35,977 nt of DNA, taken from positions 1 to 35,977 of the forward strand of contig NZ_SPQN01000046.1 of the NCBI RefSeq assembly GCF_004571065.1, given 5' to 3'. A model generated the notes under the pieces. The model was not told where the DNA came from. It ran no database searches and saw only the letters and a program-made list of their open reading frames with translations. A program made the position numbers and the translations under genes. The DNA comes from Geodermatophilus sp. DF01-2 (lineage in GTDB: Bacteria; Actinomycetota; Actinomycetes; Mycobacteriales; Geodermatophilaceae). Shown here in pieces: positions 1 through 8,489 of the stretch; the first letter of the stretch is position 1, and every line of letters starts with the position of its first letter.

Positions 1-143
1 CTCCACGAGACAGCCGACGAGAGCTACGGTTCGACACGACATCCTCCTGGTTGGGGTTGGGACACCAAGCCCGTTCACCCCACCAGGGGGATGTCCTGGG
101 TCTTCAACCGCTCAGGGAGTTACTACGTGGTCGACTGGCCGCC

Positions 144-656
144 ATGCCGGTCGACCCTGCCGCGTTCGCCGAGGCCCTCCGCCAGTACGCGGCCGGCGTG
201 TGCCTGCTCACCGTCCGGGACGACATCGACGACGTCGGCACGACCGTGTCGTCGGTGATGAGCGTGTCCGCACGGCCGCCGCTGGTCGCCGTCGGCCTGA
301 CCGCGGGCGGCTACCCGGCCGAGGTGCTCGAGGAGGTCGGCCGGTGCGGGGTCACCGTCCTCGCCGCCGGGCACGCCATCGTGGCCAGCCGGTTCTCCTC
401 GGCCGGCCGGCCCAGCGCCCGCCACCTGCTGGAGTCGGTGCCGTGGCGCCGCGCCGAGGGCAGCGAGGCGATCGTCCTCGAGGACGGGCTGGCCGCGCTC
501 GACTGCCGGCTCGATCGGCTGGTGAGGGCCGGGGACCACGTGCTGGCGCTGCTCGAGGTGACCGACGTGCCGGTGGTCGCCCGTGGTGGCATCCCCCTGG
601 TGCGACTGCGTGGTCGGTACGTCGACGCGGCCGGGGAGCCCGCCGGCCGCGGATGA
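144..656 (+). CDS. Flavin reductase-like domain protein
   Basis: A 170-residue protein of the flavin reductase-like (FMN-binding split barrel) family. These proteins use NAD(P)H to reduce FMN or FAD for a partner monooxygenase, or bind flavin in other oxidoreductases. The N-terminal segment (FAEALRQYAAGVCLLTVRD, then a TTVSSVMSVSARPPLVAVGL stretch) is the typical FMN-binding start of the fold, and the length is normal. The frame is open back to position 51, but the ATG at 144 is preferred because family similarity begins there. It lies 149 bp upstream of fbiC on the same strand, separated from it by terminator-like hairpins, so it is probably a separate transcript. The partner enzyme is unknown. 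The family call is firm; the substrate is not known. Confidence 0.8.
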   Translation: MPVDPAAFAEALRQYAAGVCLLTVRDDIDDVGTTVSSVMSVSARPPLVAVGLTAGGYPAEVLEEVGRCGVTVLAAGHAIVASRFSSAGRPSARHLLESVPWRRAEGSEAIVLEDGLAALDCRLDRLVRAGDHVLALLEVTDVPVVARGGIPLVRLRGRYVDAAGEPAGRG

Positions 657-726
657 GCGGCCCGGCCCCCGTGCAGAGTCCCGCCGTCGGCCCCGTCCCG
701 AGGCTCGCCGCGACCCCGTCCCGGGT

Positions 727-747
727 CCCACCCTGACGAAGGGTGGG
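727..747 (+). terminator. Terminator-like hairpin after the flavin reductase gene
   Basis: A perfect 8-bp inverted repeat, CCCACCCT and AGGGTGGG, flanks a 5-base loop (735-739), 71 bp after the flavin reductase stop. No T-run follows, which is common for high-GC actinobacterial terminators. It would separate this gene from fbiC. Confidence 0.5.
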
Positions 748-788
748 AAGGACGGGGTCCTTCCACGGTGAGGAGGACGGGGTCCTTC
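748..788. repeat. Two tandem copies of a small palindrome
   Basis: The 13-mer GACGGGGTCCTTC occurs at 751-763 and again at 776-788. Each copy is the core of a perfect hairpin: AAGGAC-GGG-GTCCTT at 748-762 and AGGAC-GGG-GTCCT at 774-786. They lie just upstream of the fbiC start at 806 and could be an mRNA-leader structure or copies of a dispersed intergenic palindrome. Confidence 0.6.
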
Positions 789-805
789 AACTAGCGTCGG
801 GCGCG

Positions 806-3409
806 ATGACCGAGCCGCTGAACCCCTCCGCGTCCGCCGTGCGCCGTGCCCTGGCCCGCGCCGAGCGCGGCGTTCCCCTCGACGCCACCGAGGCCGAGAC
901 GCTGCTGCACGCCCGCGGGCTCGGTGGGGGCGAGCCGCTGGACCGGCTGCTGACGGCGGCCGGGCGGGTCCGGGACGCGGGGCTGGCCTCGGCCAGGCGG
1001 CCGGGCGTGGTCACCTACAGCCGCAAGGTCTTCATCCCGCTCACCCACCTGTGCCGCGACCGCTGCCACTACTGCACCTTCGTGACGACGCCGGGGCAGC
1101 TGCGAGCGCAGGGGAAGGCGCCGTTCCTCTCCCCCGACGAGGTGCTCGACGTCGCCCGCGCCGGCGCCGCACGGGGCTGCAAGGAGGCGCTGTTCACCCT
1201 CGGCGACCGGCCCGAGGACCGGTGGCCGGTCGCCGCCGAGTGGCTGGAGGCGCACGGCTTCGACTCGACCCTGGCCTACCTGCGGGCGATGGCGATCCGG
1301 GTGCTGGAGGAGACCGGGCTGCTCCCCCACCTCAACCCGGGCGTGCTGACCTGGGAGGAGATCCAGCGGCTCAAGCCGGTGTCGGCGTCGATGGGGATGA
1401 TGCTCGAGACCACGGCCACCCGGCTGTGGTCCGAGCCCGGCGGCCCGCACTTCGGCTCGCCCGACAAGGAGCCTGCCGTCCGGCTGCGCGTGCTCGAGGA
1501 CGCCGGCCGTTCCGCCGTCCCCTTCACCACCGGCGTGCTGCTGGGCATCGGCGAGACCTACGCAGAGCGGGTGGACGCCGTCGGCGCTATCCGGGCCACC
1601 GCGCAACGGCACGGGCACGTGCAGGAGGTCATCGTCCAGAACTTCCGGGCCAAAGCGCGGACGGCGATGCAGGCACACGACGACCTGGAGCTGCAGGAGT
1701 ACGTCGCCGCGGTCGCCGTCACCCGGCTGCTGCTCGGGCCGAAGGCGCGGGTGCAGGCGCCGCCGAACCTGTCGGACTCCACCGAGCTGGGCCTGCTGCT
1801 GCGCGCCGGCGTCGACGACTGGGGCGGGGTCAGCCCGCTGACGCCCGACCACGTCAACCCCGAGCGGCCCTGGCCGAACATCGACAAGCTGGCCGCGCTG
1901 TCGGCCGAGGCCGGCTTCGAGCTGCGCGAGCGGCTGGCCGCCCAGCCGCCGTACGTGCTGGCCCCCGAGCCGTGGCTGGACCCGCGGGTGCGTCCGCACG
2001 TGGCCGCACTGGCCGGTGCGGACGGGCTCGCGGTCGAGGGGCGCGTGCCGGCCGGGCTGCCGTGGCAGGAGCCCGACGAGGCGTGGACGTCGTCCGGGCG
2101 GACCGACCTGCACGTCGAGGTGGACACCGTCGGGCGCACCGGCGACCGGCGCAGCGACTTCGACGCCGTCTACGGCGACTGGGCGGAGCTGCGCGACCGC
2201 ACGACCGCCGCCCGCGACGGGCACTCCACCGCGCTGACCGTCGGCGACCCCGAGGTGCACGCCGCCCTCCGGCACGCCGAGCGCGACCCCGCCGGGCTGT
2301 CGGACGCGGACTACCTGGCGCTGCTGGGCGCCGACGGCGCGGACCTCGAGGCGCTGTGCGGGCTGGCCGACGCCGTGCGCCGCGAGGTCAACGGCGACGA
2401 CGTCACCTACGTCGTCAACCGGAACATCAACTTCACCAACGTCTGCTACACCGGCTGCCGGTTCTGCGCGTTCGCCCAGCGGCGCACCGACGCCGACGCG
2501 TACACGCTCTCGCTGGCCGAGGTCGGCGCGCGTGTGGACCAGGCGTGGGCGGCGGGCGCGACCGAGATCTGCATGCAGGGCGGCATCCACCCCGACCTGC
2601 CGGGGACCGCCTACCTCGACCTCGCCCGCGAGGTGAAGCGCCGGCAGCCGGGCATCCACCTGCACGCCTTCTCCCCCATGGAGATCGTGAACGGCGCGGC
2701 CCGCACCGGGCTGTCGTTCGAGGAGTTCCTGATGGCCGCTCGCGAGGCCGGGTTGGACAGCGTGCCGGGGACGGCGGCGGAGATCCTCGACGACGACGTC
2801 CGCTGGGTGCTCACCAAGGGCAAGCTGCCGACGGCGACCTGGCTGGAGATCGTCACCACCGCGCACCGGGTGGGCCTCCCGACGACGTCGACGATGATGT
2901 ACGGCCACGTCGACACCCCCGCCCACTGGGTGGCGCACCTGCGCACGCTGGCCCGGGTGCAGGACGAGACCGGCGGCTTCACCGAGTTCGTGCTGCTGCC
3001 CTTCGTGCACCACAGCTCGCCGATCTACCTCGCCGGCGTCGCCCGGCCCGGGCCGACGGTGCGGGAGAACCGGGCGGTGCACGCGGTCGCCCGGCTGCTG
3101 CTGCACGGCCGGATCCCGAACGTCCAGACGTCGTGGGTGAAGCTGGGCGACGTCGGCACCCGGGCGGTGCTGCAGGGCGGGGCCAACGACCTCGGCGGCA
3201 CGCTGATGGAGGAGACGATCAGCCGGATGGCCGGCAGCGAGAACGGCTCGCTGAAGACCATCGCCGAGCTGGAGGCGATGGCCGCCGCGATCGGCCGCCC
3301 GGCCCGGCAGCGGACGACGGAGTACGGCACCCCCTCGGCCGAACGGCTCGCCACCGCCCGTTCCGACGCGGGCCGCCGCGCACTCGACCTGTCGATCACC
3401 CCGATCTGA
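806..3409 (+). CDS. fbiC: FO synthase FbiC (CofG-CofH fusion), F420 biosynthesis
   Basis: An 867-residue two-domain radical SAM enzyme that makes 7,8-didemethyl-8-hydroxy-5-deazariboflavin (FO), the chromophore of cofactor F420, from tyrosine and a flavin-pathway diaminouracil. The CofG half carries the cluster motif CRDRCHYC (Cys 83, 87, 90). The CofH half carries CYTGCRFC (Cys 547, 551, 554). Fusion of the two halves is typical of actinobacteria. The ATG at 806 is chosen because conserved sequence begins at MTEPLN; the frame is open further upstream without support. The cupin gene follows after 15 bp and is probably co-transcribed. Positions 1888-1920 match a CRISPR spacer of this genome exactly (see findings). 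Confidence 0.95.
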   Translation: MTEPLNPSASAVRRALARAERGVPLDATEAETLLHARGLGGGEPLDRLLTAAGRVRDAGLASARRPGVVTYSRKVFIPLTHLCRDRCHYCTFVTTPGQLRAQGKAPFLSPDEVLDVARAGAARGCKEALFTLGDRPEDRWPVAAEWLEAHGFDSTLAYLRAMAIRVLEETGLLPHLNPGVLTWEEIQRLKPVSASMGMMLETTATRLWSEPGGPHFGSPDKEPAVRLRVLEDAGRSAVPFTTGVLLGIGETYAERVDAVGAIRATAQRHGHVQEVIVQNFRAKARTAMQAHDDLELQEYVAAVAVTRLLLGPKARVQAPPNLSDSTELGLLLRAGVDDWGGVSPLTPDHVNPERPWPNIDKLAALSAEAGFELRERLAAQPPYVLAPEPWLDPRVRPHVAALAGADGLAVEGRVPAGLPWQEPDEAWTSSGRTDLHVEVDTVGRTGDRRSDFDAVYGDWAELRDRTTAARDGHSTALTVGDPEVHAALRHAERDPAGLSDADYLALLGADGADLEALCGLADAVRREVNGDDVTYVVNRNINFTNVCYTGCRFCAFAQRRTDADAYTLSLAEVGARVDQAWAAGATEICMQGGIHPDLPGTAYLDLAREVKRRQPGIHLHAFSPMEIVNGAARTGLSFEEFLMAAREAGLDSVPGTAAEILDDDVRWVLTKGKLPTATWLEIVTTAHRVGLPTTSTMMYGHVDTPAHWVAHLRTLARVQDETGGFTEFVLLPFVHHSSPIYLAGVARPGPTVRENRAVHAVARLLLHGRIPNVQTSWVKLGDVGTRAVLQGGANDLGGTLMEETISRMAGSENGSLKTIAELEAMAAAIGRPARQRTTEYGTPSAERLATARSDAGRRALDLSITPI
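1886..1920 (+). other. Protospacer in fbiC for a host CRISPR spacer, with AAG motif
   Basis: Positions 1888-1920 are identical over 33 bases to the reverse complement of the spacer at 19028-19060. The plus strand reads AAG at 1886-1888 directly at the protospacer start, which is the canonical type I-E PAM. The array is transcribed from the minus strand, so the crRNA has the same sense as fbiC and would pair with the template strand. Confidence 0.93.
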
Positions 3410-3424
3410 ATGCGAGGAGACACC

Positions 3425-3832
3425 ATGGCCGACGACACCTGGCACCAGCCGCTGCGGCACGTCCGCGCGGCCGAGTTGAGCGGGGACACCGGCCAGACGC
3501 CGGGCATGGCCCGGCGGGAGGCGGTCTCGGCCCGGACGGTCGGCTCCCGACGGGTCTGGATGGGGCAGACCCACGTGGCGGGGCGGACGTCGTCCGGCGA
3601 CCACCACCACGGCGACTCCGAGACCGCGATCTACGTGGTCTCCGGGCACCCGGTGTTCGTCTTCGCCGAGGACGGCGCGGAGGTGCGGCTGGAGGCCTCG
3701 CCGGGGGACTACGTGTTCGTGCCGCCGTTCACCCCGCACCGGGAGGAGAACCCCGGCGAGGACGAGGCGGTGGTCGTGATCGCCCGCAGCAGTCAGGAGG
3801 CGATCGTGGTCAACCTGCCGGGGCTCACCTGA
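3425..3832 (+). CDS. Cupin-domain protein
   Basis: A 135-residue single-domain cupin, a small beta-barrel that normally binds one metal ion. Cupin motif 1 is visible as GDHHHGDSETAIYVVSG and motif 2 as PGDYVFVPPFTPHREEN, supplying the His and Glu metal ligands. An earlier in-frame ATG at 3410 touches the fbiC stop and has no ribosome site; the ATG at 3425 follows GAGGAG at a good distance. Gene spacing suggests co-transcription with fbiC, but a role in F420 metabolism is only a guess. Small cupins of this kind include isomerases, dioxygenases and sensor domains, and the sequence does not distinguish among them. Confidence 0.85.
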   Translation: MADDTWHQPLRHVRAAELSGDTGQTPGMARREAVSARTVGSRRVWMGQTHVAGRTSSGDHHHGDSETAIYVVSGHPVFVFAEDGAEVRLEASPGDYVFVPPFTPHREENPGEDEAVVVIARSSQEAIVVNLPGLT

Positions 3833-3833
3833 G

Positions 3834-4013
3834 CACCAGGGCAGCCACCGCGCCAGGCCGATCGAGCCGGGCGCGGTCTCGGCGAACCCGTGCCGGGCGT
3901 ACAGCCGGCGGCCGGGCGGGTCGGCGAGCAGGGTGACGTACGCCCCCGCCGGGACGACAGCCCGGATCCGGCCGAGCAGCCGGGTGAGGACGGCGTCTCC
4001 CCTGCGGGTGCGC
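3834..4013 (-). pseudogene. Remnant of a GNAT acetyltransferase (C-terminal tail only)
   Basis: Read on the minus strand in the frame whose codons start at 4012, 4009 and so on, this stretch encodes a recognisable end of a GNAT N-acetyltransferase: VVPAGAYVTLLADPPGRRLY followed by ARHGFAETAPGSIGLARWLP. The RRLYARHGF part is the classic last GNAT helix and strand. No upstream N-terminal part with the acetyl-CoA-binding loop is present, because the frame runs directly into the unrelated ATP-grasp gene, and its own stop codon is missing. It is probably a deletion remnant left between the cupin and ATP-grasp genes. Confidence 0.6.
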
Positions 4014-4862
4014 TCAGCGCCGGGTGCGCCACAGGGGCGGGAGCGGCCACGCCCCGCCGAGCTCCGCGTCGAGGGCCGGCTCGAGCGGGGAGAGGCCGGC
4101 GCCCGGGTACGGGGTGAGCTCGCCGAACCACAGCTCGCCGTCCGCCTCGTAGAAGTCGACCCGGAGCATGTCGAAGCCGTCGGCCAGCGCCGTCGCCGCC
4201 TTGAGCAGGTCCTCCAGGAGCTCCGGCGGATCGGCGTCCGGGCCGGGCCGGTAGCCGATCGTCCAGGGCAGCGGCTCCCACGCCGGGCTGTAGAGGCGGG
4301 CGCGGTGGTCGTCGTCCCGGCCGGTGTGCAGCTCCACCAGCCGGGGCTCCCCGCCGACCACCAGGACCTTGAGGTCGGCCGGCACCGCCCCCGGGAGGCC
4401 GACGAACTCCTCGACCAGCAGGCCCGGGCGCGCGCGCCGGTAGGCCCACTCCTCGCTCTTGCGCCAGTACTGCTCCTCGACCCAGCCGGCCGTACGCCGC
4501 CGCACCTCGGCGACGTCGGCCGGGCCGTCGCCGAACAACCGGCGGATGCAGGAGTGGTTGGGCTTCAGCACCCAGTGGTCGGGCAGGGCCACGTCGGCCA
4601 ACTCGGCCACGTCGGTGCCACACCAGAGCGTCTCCGGGATGCGCACCAGGCCGGGTGCCAGCGTGCGGGCGTGTTCCTTCATCGCCAGCTTGTCGCAGGT
4701 CGGCGCGAGCAGGGCCCGCCGGTCGACGCAGATCCGCCAGTTCAGCTTCTCGGTGAAGGTCCGCGGCCGCAGCGGCGGGAACCGCCCGGCGACCTGGCGG
4801 TACAGCCGGACCCGGCGCACCGGTGAGGGTAGCAGCCGGGCGGCGGAGAGCACACGCAGCAC
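4014..4862 (-). CDS. TupA-like ATP-grasp protein
   Basis: About 282 residues resembling the TupA-like ATP-grasp family, which is often found with polysaccharide or teichuronopeptide synthesis and is thought to ligate amino acids to a carboxylate. Visible features are the N-terminal PRTFTEKLNWR and CDKLAMKEH signature, WVLKPNHS (ATP-grasp lysine region), LLVEEFVG, and the C-terminal MLRVDFYEADGELWFGELTPYPGAG with acidic metal-binding residues. The frame is open to 5456, but upstream residues are low-complexity shadow of the divergent lipoprotein gene. GTG 4862 is the likely start, with GTG 4853 as the alternative. It stands alone without glycosyltransferases nearby, so the substrate is unknown. 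Confidence 0.75.
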   Translation of the reverse strand: MLRVLSAARLLPSPVRRVRLYRQVAGRFPPLRPRTFTEKLNWRICVDRRALLAPTCDKLAMKEHARTLAPGLVRIPETLWCGTDVAELADVALPDHWVLKPNHSCIRRLFGDGPADVAEVRRRTAGWVEEQYWRKSEEWAYRRARPGLLVEEFVGLPGAVPADLKVLVVGGEPRLVELHTGRDDDHRARLYSPAWEPLPWTIGYRPGPDADPPELLEDLLKAATALADGFDMLRVDFYEADGELWFGELTPYPGAGLSPLEPALDAELGGAWPLPPLWRTRR

Positions 4863-4964
4863 CCCAACAGTGATCCGGCGCCCCGGCAACGCGGGACGAC
4901 GTCCGCGTGCCCCTCCCCCCGCCGGGGTACCGCCGCTCCCGACCCCGGACGGCAGAGGACGGCG

Positions 4965-5564
4965 ATGCGGACGGCGAGGCTGGGTTGGACCATCGCGGCG
5001 GTCGCCGGCGTGCTCACGTCCTGCACCGCCACGGTGGAGGGGACGGCGAGCCCCGGCGGGCCACCCGACCTCGGTGCCGCGCTGTCCGTGCAGCTGCCCG
5101 GTCTGCGGCCCGCCGGTCCACCTCCGCCGCCGCCGTGGCAGCTGTGCGCGACGGCGGTCGGCACCCCGGCACCGCTCCTGGACCCGGCGCTCGGAGATCC
5201 CGTGGCCGTCGGCCGCACCTCCGGGGACGCCACCCTGCACGTGTACGCGTGGGCCACGTCGGCGCCGATGGTCGCCGACGCGATCCTCGACCAGGCGGAG
5301 ATGGAGGCGCCCGACTGTGCGTCGTCGCCGCCGAGCACCGAGGACGTTGCCGCTCGGTCGGTGGACGAGTGGGCGGGATCGGGCTGGACAGGAGTCAGCA
5401 TCCGCACCGAGGCCCCCGGCCCGGAGCCGGGGTTCCGCGAGACCCGGCTGGTGCACTTCGACGAGGTGGTCGTGCTCGTCGTCCTCACCACGGAGGGGCG
5501 CGGGCCCGACGTCCTCCCTGTCGTCGACGAATACCTGGCCGAGGTCGCCGACCGGCTGCGGTGA
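4965..5564 (+). CDS. Putative lipoprotein, function unknown
   Basis: A 199-residue protein with a lipoprotein signal peptide: charged start MRTAR, a hydrophobic core, and lipobox LTSC with the acylated cysteine at residue 20. The mature part begins with a Gly/Pro-rich linker and continues as a small soluble domain containing cysteines at CATAV and DCAS. It would be anchored to the outer face of the membrane. I do not recognise the domain; it resembles the general size and layout of actinobacterial secreted DUF lipoproteins. It is transcribed divergently from the ATP-grasp gene (102 bp apart) and convergently with the hydrolase. Confidence 0.7.
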   Translation: MRTARLGWTIAAVAGVLTSCTATVEGTASPGGPPDLGAALSVQLPGLRPAGPPPPPPWQLCATAVGTPAPLLDPALGDPVAVGRTSGDATLHVYAWATSAPMVADAILDQAEMEAPDCASSPPSTEDVAARSVDEWAGSGWTGVSIRTEAPGPEPGFRETRLVHFDEVVVLVVLTTEGRGPDVLPVVDEYLAEVADRLR

Positions 5565-5676
5565 GCGCGCAGGTCTCCCGTGGCCGGGATCGCGCCGACC
5601 GCACGTCGCCCCCTACCCTCCCGCGATCATGGACGGACGTCGCCTGGGAAAGGCATGCCCGCCCGCCCTGGTCCGG

Positions 5677-6513
5677 TCAGGCGGTCAGGCGCGCCAGCTC
5701 CACGACCGCGCCGACCACCTGCGGGCCGTCCAGCAGGACCGGGTCGTTGTGGTCGGCTCCCGGCACCTCGACCAGCCGGTGCAGCTCGGCCGCCGCAGCG
5801 GCCACGGCCCGGCTCTGCTCCGGCGGCACGATCGTGTCGCGGCTGCCGTAGACGACCGTCGTCGGCACGTGCACGGTGGCGAGGCGCTCGGCGACCGGGT
5901 GGCGCTCCCGCAGCAGGAGCCCCACCGGCAGGAACGGGTAGTGCACCCGGCCGACCGAGGGCAGGTCGACGAACGGTGAGCGCAGGACCAGCCCGGCCGG
6001 CGGGTGCTCCGTGGCCAGCTCGGTGACCACCGCGGCGCCCAGGCTCTCCCCGAAGTACAGGAGTCGATCCGGGGGTACTCCGGCGTCCTCCACCAGGAAG
6101 TCCCGTGCGGCGCGGACGTCGAGCGCCAGGCCGGCCTCGCTCGGACTGCCCGGGTTGCCGCCGTAGCCGCGGTAGTCGAACAGCAGGACCCCCAACCCCT
6201 CGGCGTGCAGCGCCCGCGCCAGCGGAGCGCGCAGCCCGCGGTGTCCGCCGTTGCCGTTGGCGACCAGGACGGTGGGGGCGTCCGGAGCCCGGGAGGGCAG
6301 GTACCAGGCGGCGAGGTCCAGGCCGTCCACGGTGGTGAGCGTGGCGTCGCGGGCACCGGGGAGGACGGCGTCGGCGGTACCCACCGGGCCGTCGTCGGGC
6401 AGGTAGATGAGGGAGCGCTGGAACGTCCAGAGCAGGCCCACGACCAGAGCCAACAGCAGGACGACGGACGCCGCCGCCCGAACCAGCCGCCGCCCTGCCG
6501 TTCCTGTCTCCAT
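5677..6513 (-). CDS. Membrane-anchored alpha/beta hydrolase
   Basis: A 278-residue alpha/beta hydrolase of the BEM46/FrsA-like type. An N-terminal transmembrane helix (about residues 10-30, ASVVLLLALVVGLLWTF) is followed by a QRSLIYLPD segment typical of this group. The catalytic triad is visible: nucleophile Ser in GESLG, acid Asp in YGSRDTIVPP, and His in GADHND. An oxyanion-hole region NGNGG is present. The start at ATG 6513 (METGTAGRR) places the helix at the N-terminus; the frame is open upstream but without family similarity. The catalytic domain probably faces outward. The substrate is unknown; esterase or thioesterase activity is likely. Confidence 0.85.
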   Translation of the reverse strand: METGTAGRRLVRAAASVVLLLALVVGLLWTFQRSLIYLPDDGPVGTADAVLPGARDATLTTVDGLDLAAWYLPSRAPDAPTVLVANGNGGHRGLRAPLARALHAEGLGVLLFDYRGYGGNPGSPSEAGLALDVRAARDFLVEDAGVPPDRLLYFGESLGAAVVTELATEHPPAGLVLRSPFVDLPSVGRVHYPFLPVGLLLRERHPVAERLATVHVPTTVVYGSRDTIVPPEQSRAVAAAAAELHRLVEVPGADHNDPVLLDGPQVVGAVVELARLTA

Positions 6514-6676
6514 CGGTACCCCCGACGTGGTGCCACCGTCCTCGTGAGGATGCCGCAGGTTGCCCGGGCGGCTCCGGCCCGGTACTGCCCCGGGCGTGAC
6601 CCCCGGGCGCTCGGCTGCCGTCCCGAGACGGTCAGCTGGCGATGACTGCCCCGGCCGGAGCGGGTAGGACGAGCCG

Positions 6677-7768
6677 GTGCGAGCCATCGTCTACACGGAG
6701 AACGGCGACCCCGACGTCCTGCGGCTGGCCGAGCGTCCCGCTCCCGAACCCGGCCCTGGCGAGGTGCGGGTGCGGCTGGCCTCCTCCGGCGTCAACCCGA
6801 CCGACTGGAAGCGCCGGCGCACCGCCGAGCCCGCACCCGGCGGGCAGGTGCCGAACCAGGACGGCGCCGGCACCGTCGACGCGGTGGGAGAGGGCGTCGA
6901 CCCGGTGCTCGTGGGCGAGCGGGTGTGGGTCTGGGAGGCGGCCTGGCAGCGCCCGCACGGAACCGCGGCCCAGTACACCATCGTCCCGGCGCGCCATGTG
7001 GTGCTGCTCTGGGAGGCGGCCTGGCAGCGCCCGCACGGAACCGCGGCCGAGTACACCGTCGTCCCGGCGCGCCATGTGGTGCTGCTCGGCCCCGGGCCCG
7101 CGTTCGAGCTGGGCGCCGCGCTCGGCATCCCGTTCCTCACCGCGCACCGCTGCCTGACCGTGGCCGAGTCGCTGCCCGACCGGCTGGGGCCCGGATCGCT
7201 GGCCGGCCGCACCGTCCTCGTCCAGGGCGGGGCGGGCGCGGTCGGCAACGCCGCGATCCAGCTCGCGCGCTGGTCCGGTGCGACGGTGGTCGCCACGGTC
7301 AGCAGCCCGCGCAAGGCGCAGCTGGCCGCCGCCGCCGGGGCCTCGCACGTCGTCGACTACCGGTGGCAGGACGTCGTCGCCGAGGTGCGCAAGGTGGCTC
7401 CGCACGGCGTCGACGCCATCGTGGAGGTCTCCGCCGCGACCAACGCCGCCGCCGACGCGCAGCTGGTCGCCCCGCACGGCGCAGTCGCGACGTACGCCGA
7501 CGACGGCGGCGCGGAGGTCACGATCCCGGTGCGCGCCCAGATGAACGCCAACGCGCGGTGGCAGTTCGTGCTCGTCTACACCGAGCCGGTGCGGGCCAAG
7601 GCGATCGGCGTGGAGGACGTCGACGCCGCCGTCGTCGACGGCGCCGTCCGGGTCGGTGAGGACGCCGGCCTGCCGCTGCACGTCTTCCCGCTCGCCGAGA
7701 CCGCCCAGGCGCACCGTGCGGTGGAGGACGGCGCCATCGGCAAGGTGCTCATCGACGTCACCGCGTGA
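6677..7768 (+). CDS. Quinone oxidoreductase-like MDR protein with internal duplication
   Basis: A 363-residue medium-chain dehydrogenase/reductase of the zinc-free NADPH:quinone reductase type. The N-terminal GroES-like part contains SSGVNPTDWKRR and GAGTVDAVGEGVD. The Rossmann part has the nucleotide-binding VLVQGGAGAVGNAAIQLA followed by the KAQLAAAAGA segment. Start GTG 6677 follows a weak GGTAGGAC site. Family members are normally about 320-340 residues. The excess here is explained by a tandem 26-residue duplication at residues 86-137, the second copy differing at two positions (Gln to Glu, Ile to Val). The duplicated block lies at the end of the catalytic domain, so activity may be altered. 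Confidence 0.88.
   Translation: MRAIVYTENGDPDVLRLAERPAPEPGPGEVRVRLASSGVNPTDWKRRRTAEPAPGGQVPNQDGAGTVDAVGEGVDPVLVGERVWVWEAAWQRPHGTAAQYTIVPARHVVLLWEAAWQRPHGTAAEYTVVPARHVVLLGPGPAFELGAALGIPFLTAHRCLTVAESLPDRLGPGSLAGRTVLVQGGAGAVGNAAIQLARWSGATVVATVSSPRKAQLAAAAGASHVVDYRWQDVVAEVRKVAPHGVDAIVEVSAATNAAADAQLVAPHGAVATYADDGGAEVTIPVRAQMNANARWQFVLVYTEPVRAKAIGVEDVDAAVVDGAVRVGEDAGLPLHVFPLAETAQAHRAVEDGAIGKVLIDVTA
6931..7086 (+). repeat. 78-bp in-frame tandem duplication inside the MDR gene
   Basis: Positions 6931-7008 and 7009-7086 are two adjacent 78-bp copies that differ at only two bases, both changing the protein. Because 78 is divisible by 3, the reading frame is preserved and 26 residues are repeated. Confidence 0.95.
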
Positions 7769-7859
7769 CATCGAATTCGTCAGGCCACGGGTCTACGTTG
7801 CCCGCTGTGTACCAGCAGGTCGAGCCGCGCACGCGGTAGAGGGATCTCCACGGGACCGC

Positions 7860-8489
7860 ATGAGGACCCCACAGAACATCGATCCCGCACGCATCCCGTC
7901 CCTGCCCATCGTCGAGACCGCGCTCGTCCGAGAAGAGGACTCCTACCGTTTCCGGGCGCAGGGCATGGACACGAGGCTCGGACTGCTCCTGAGCGCGGCT
8001 GGAGTCCTCGTCGCCCTCGTGGGCAACCGACCCAGTGTCGCCGGCCTCGCCGGTCAGGTGCTGGCGCTGGCCGCCGGCGCGACGGCCGTCCACGGGCTGT
8101 GGCCACGCGTGGACAAGGGCGTCGCCCCACGCCGTCTTCGCGATCGGTACCTAGCGGTCGACCCGACGCTGACCCGGATGCGGTTGCTCAACACCAGACT
8201 CGACCTGCACGCTCAGGACGAGGGCCGGCTGCTGGACAAGGCACGGCGGCTCCGGGCCTGCGCACTGCTGCTGCTGGCTGCCGCCACGGCGGTCGTCATG
8301 GGGCGTACCGTCGAAGAGCACGACCGTCCTGATGGTCGTATCGGCGTTGGCGAGAGCCCGGACTGGGACTGGGACGCGCTCTACCCGCCGGATCCCGAAC
8401 TCATGGCAAGCGCTGAGGGCGACGCCAAGGGGCTGGCCGCATTGAAGCAGGCCGCACGGGAACGCATCGAGCAACTGGAACGTGCGTGA
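7860..8489 (+). CDS. Small multi-pass membrane protein, function unknown
   Basis: A 209-residue protein starting at ATG 7860. A soluble N-terminal helix (PIVETALVREEDSYRFRAQ) leads into two closely spaced hydrophobic segments (about residues 43-57 and 60-80), a charged helical stretch, and a third hydrophobic segment (about 138-153, ACALLLLAAATAVVMG). An acidic tail with DWDWD follows. The layout of a leading helix, a two-helix hairpin, a helical linker and a further helix recalls the SLATT/Pycsar-effector style of small defence membrane proteins. No cyclase or other partner gene is adjacent, so that is only a topological resemblance. It stands alone between the MDR gene and glycerate kinase. 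Confidence 0.65.
   Translation: MRTPQNIDPARIPSLPIVETALVREEDSYRFRAQGMDTRLGLLLSAAGVLVALVGNRPSVAGLAGQVLALAAGATAVHGLWPRVDKGVAPRRLRDRYLAVDPTLTRMRLLNTRLDLHAQDEGRLLDKARRLRACALLLLAAATAVVMGRTVEEHDRPDGRIGVGESPDWDWDALYPPDPELMASAEGDAKGLAALKQAARERIEQLERA

Noticed and set aside
791..3739. A 982-codon frame on the minus strand opposite fbiC
   Set aside because: It is antisense to fbiC and the cupin gene, has shadow-type composition (Arg, Gly, His, Gln rich) and no recognisable domain.
4862..5456. N-terminal extension of the ATP-grasp frame
   Set aside because: The extra residues are Arg/Gly-rich, mirror the divergent lipoprotein gene and have no family similarity.
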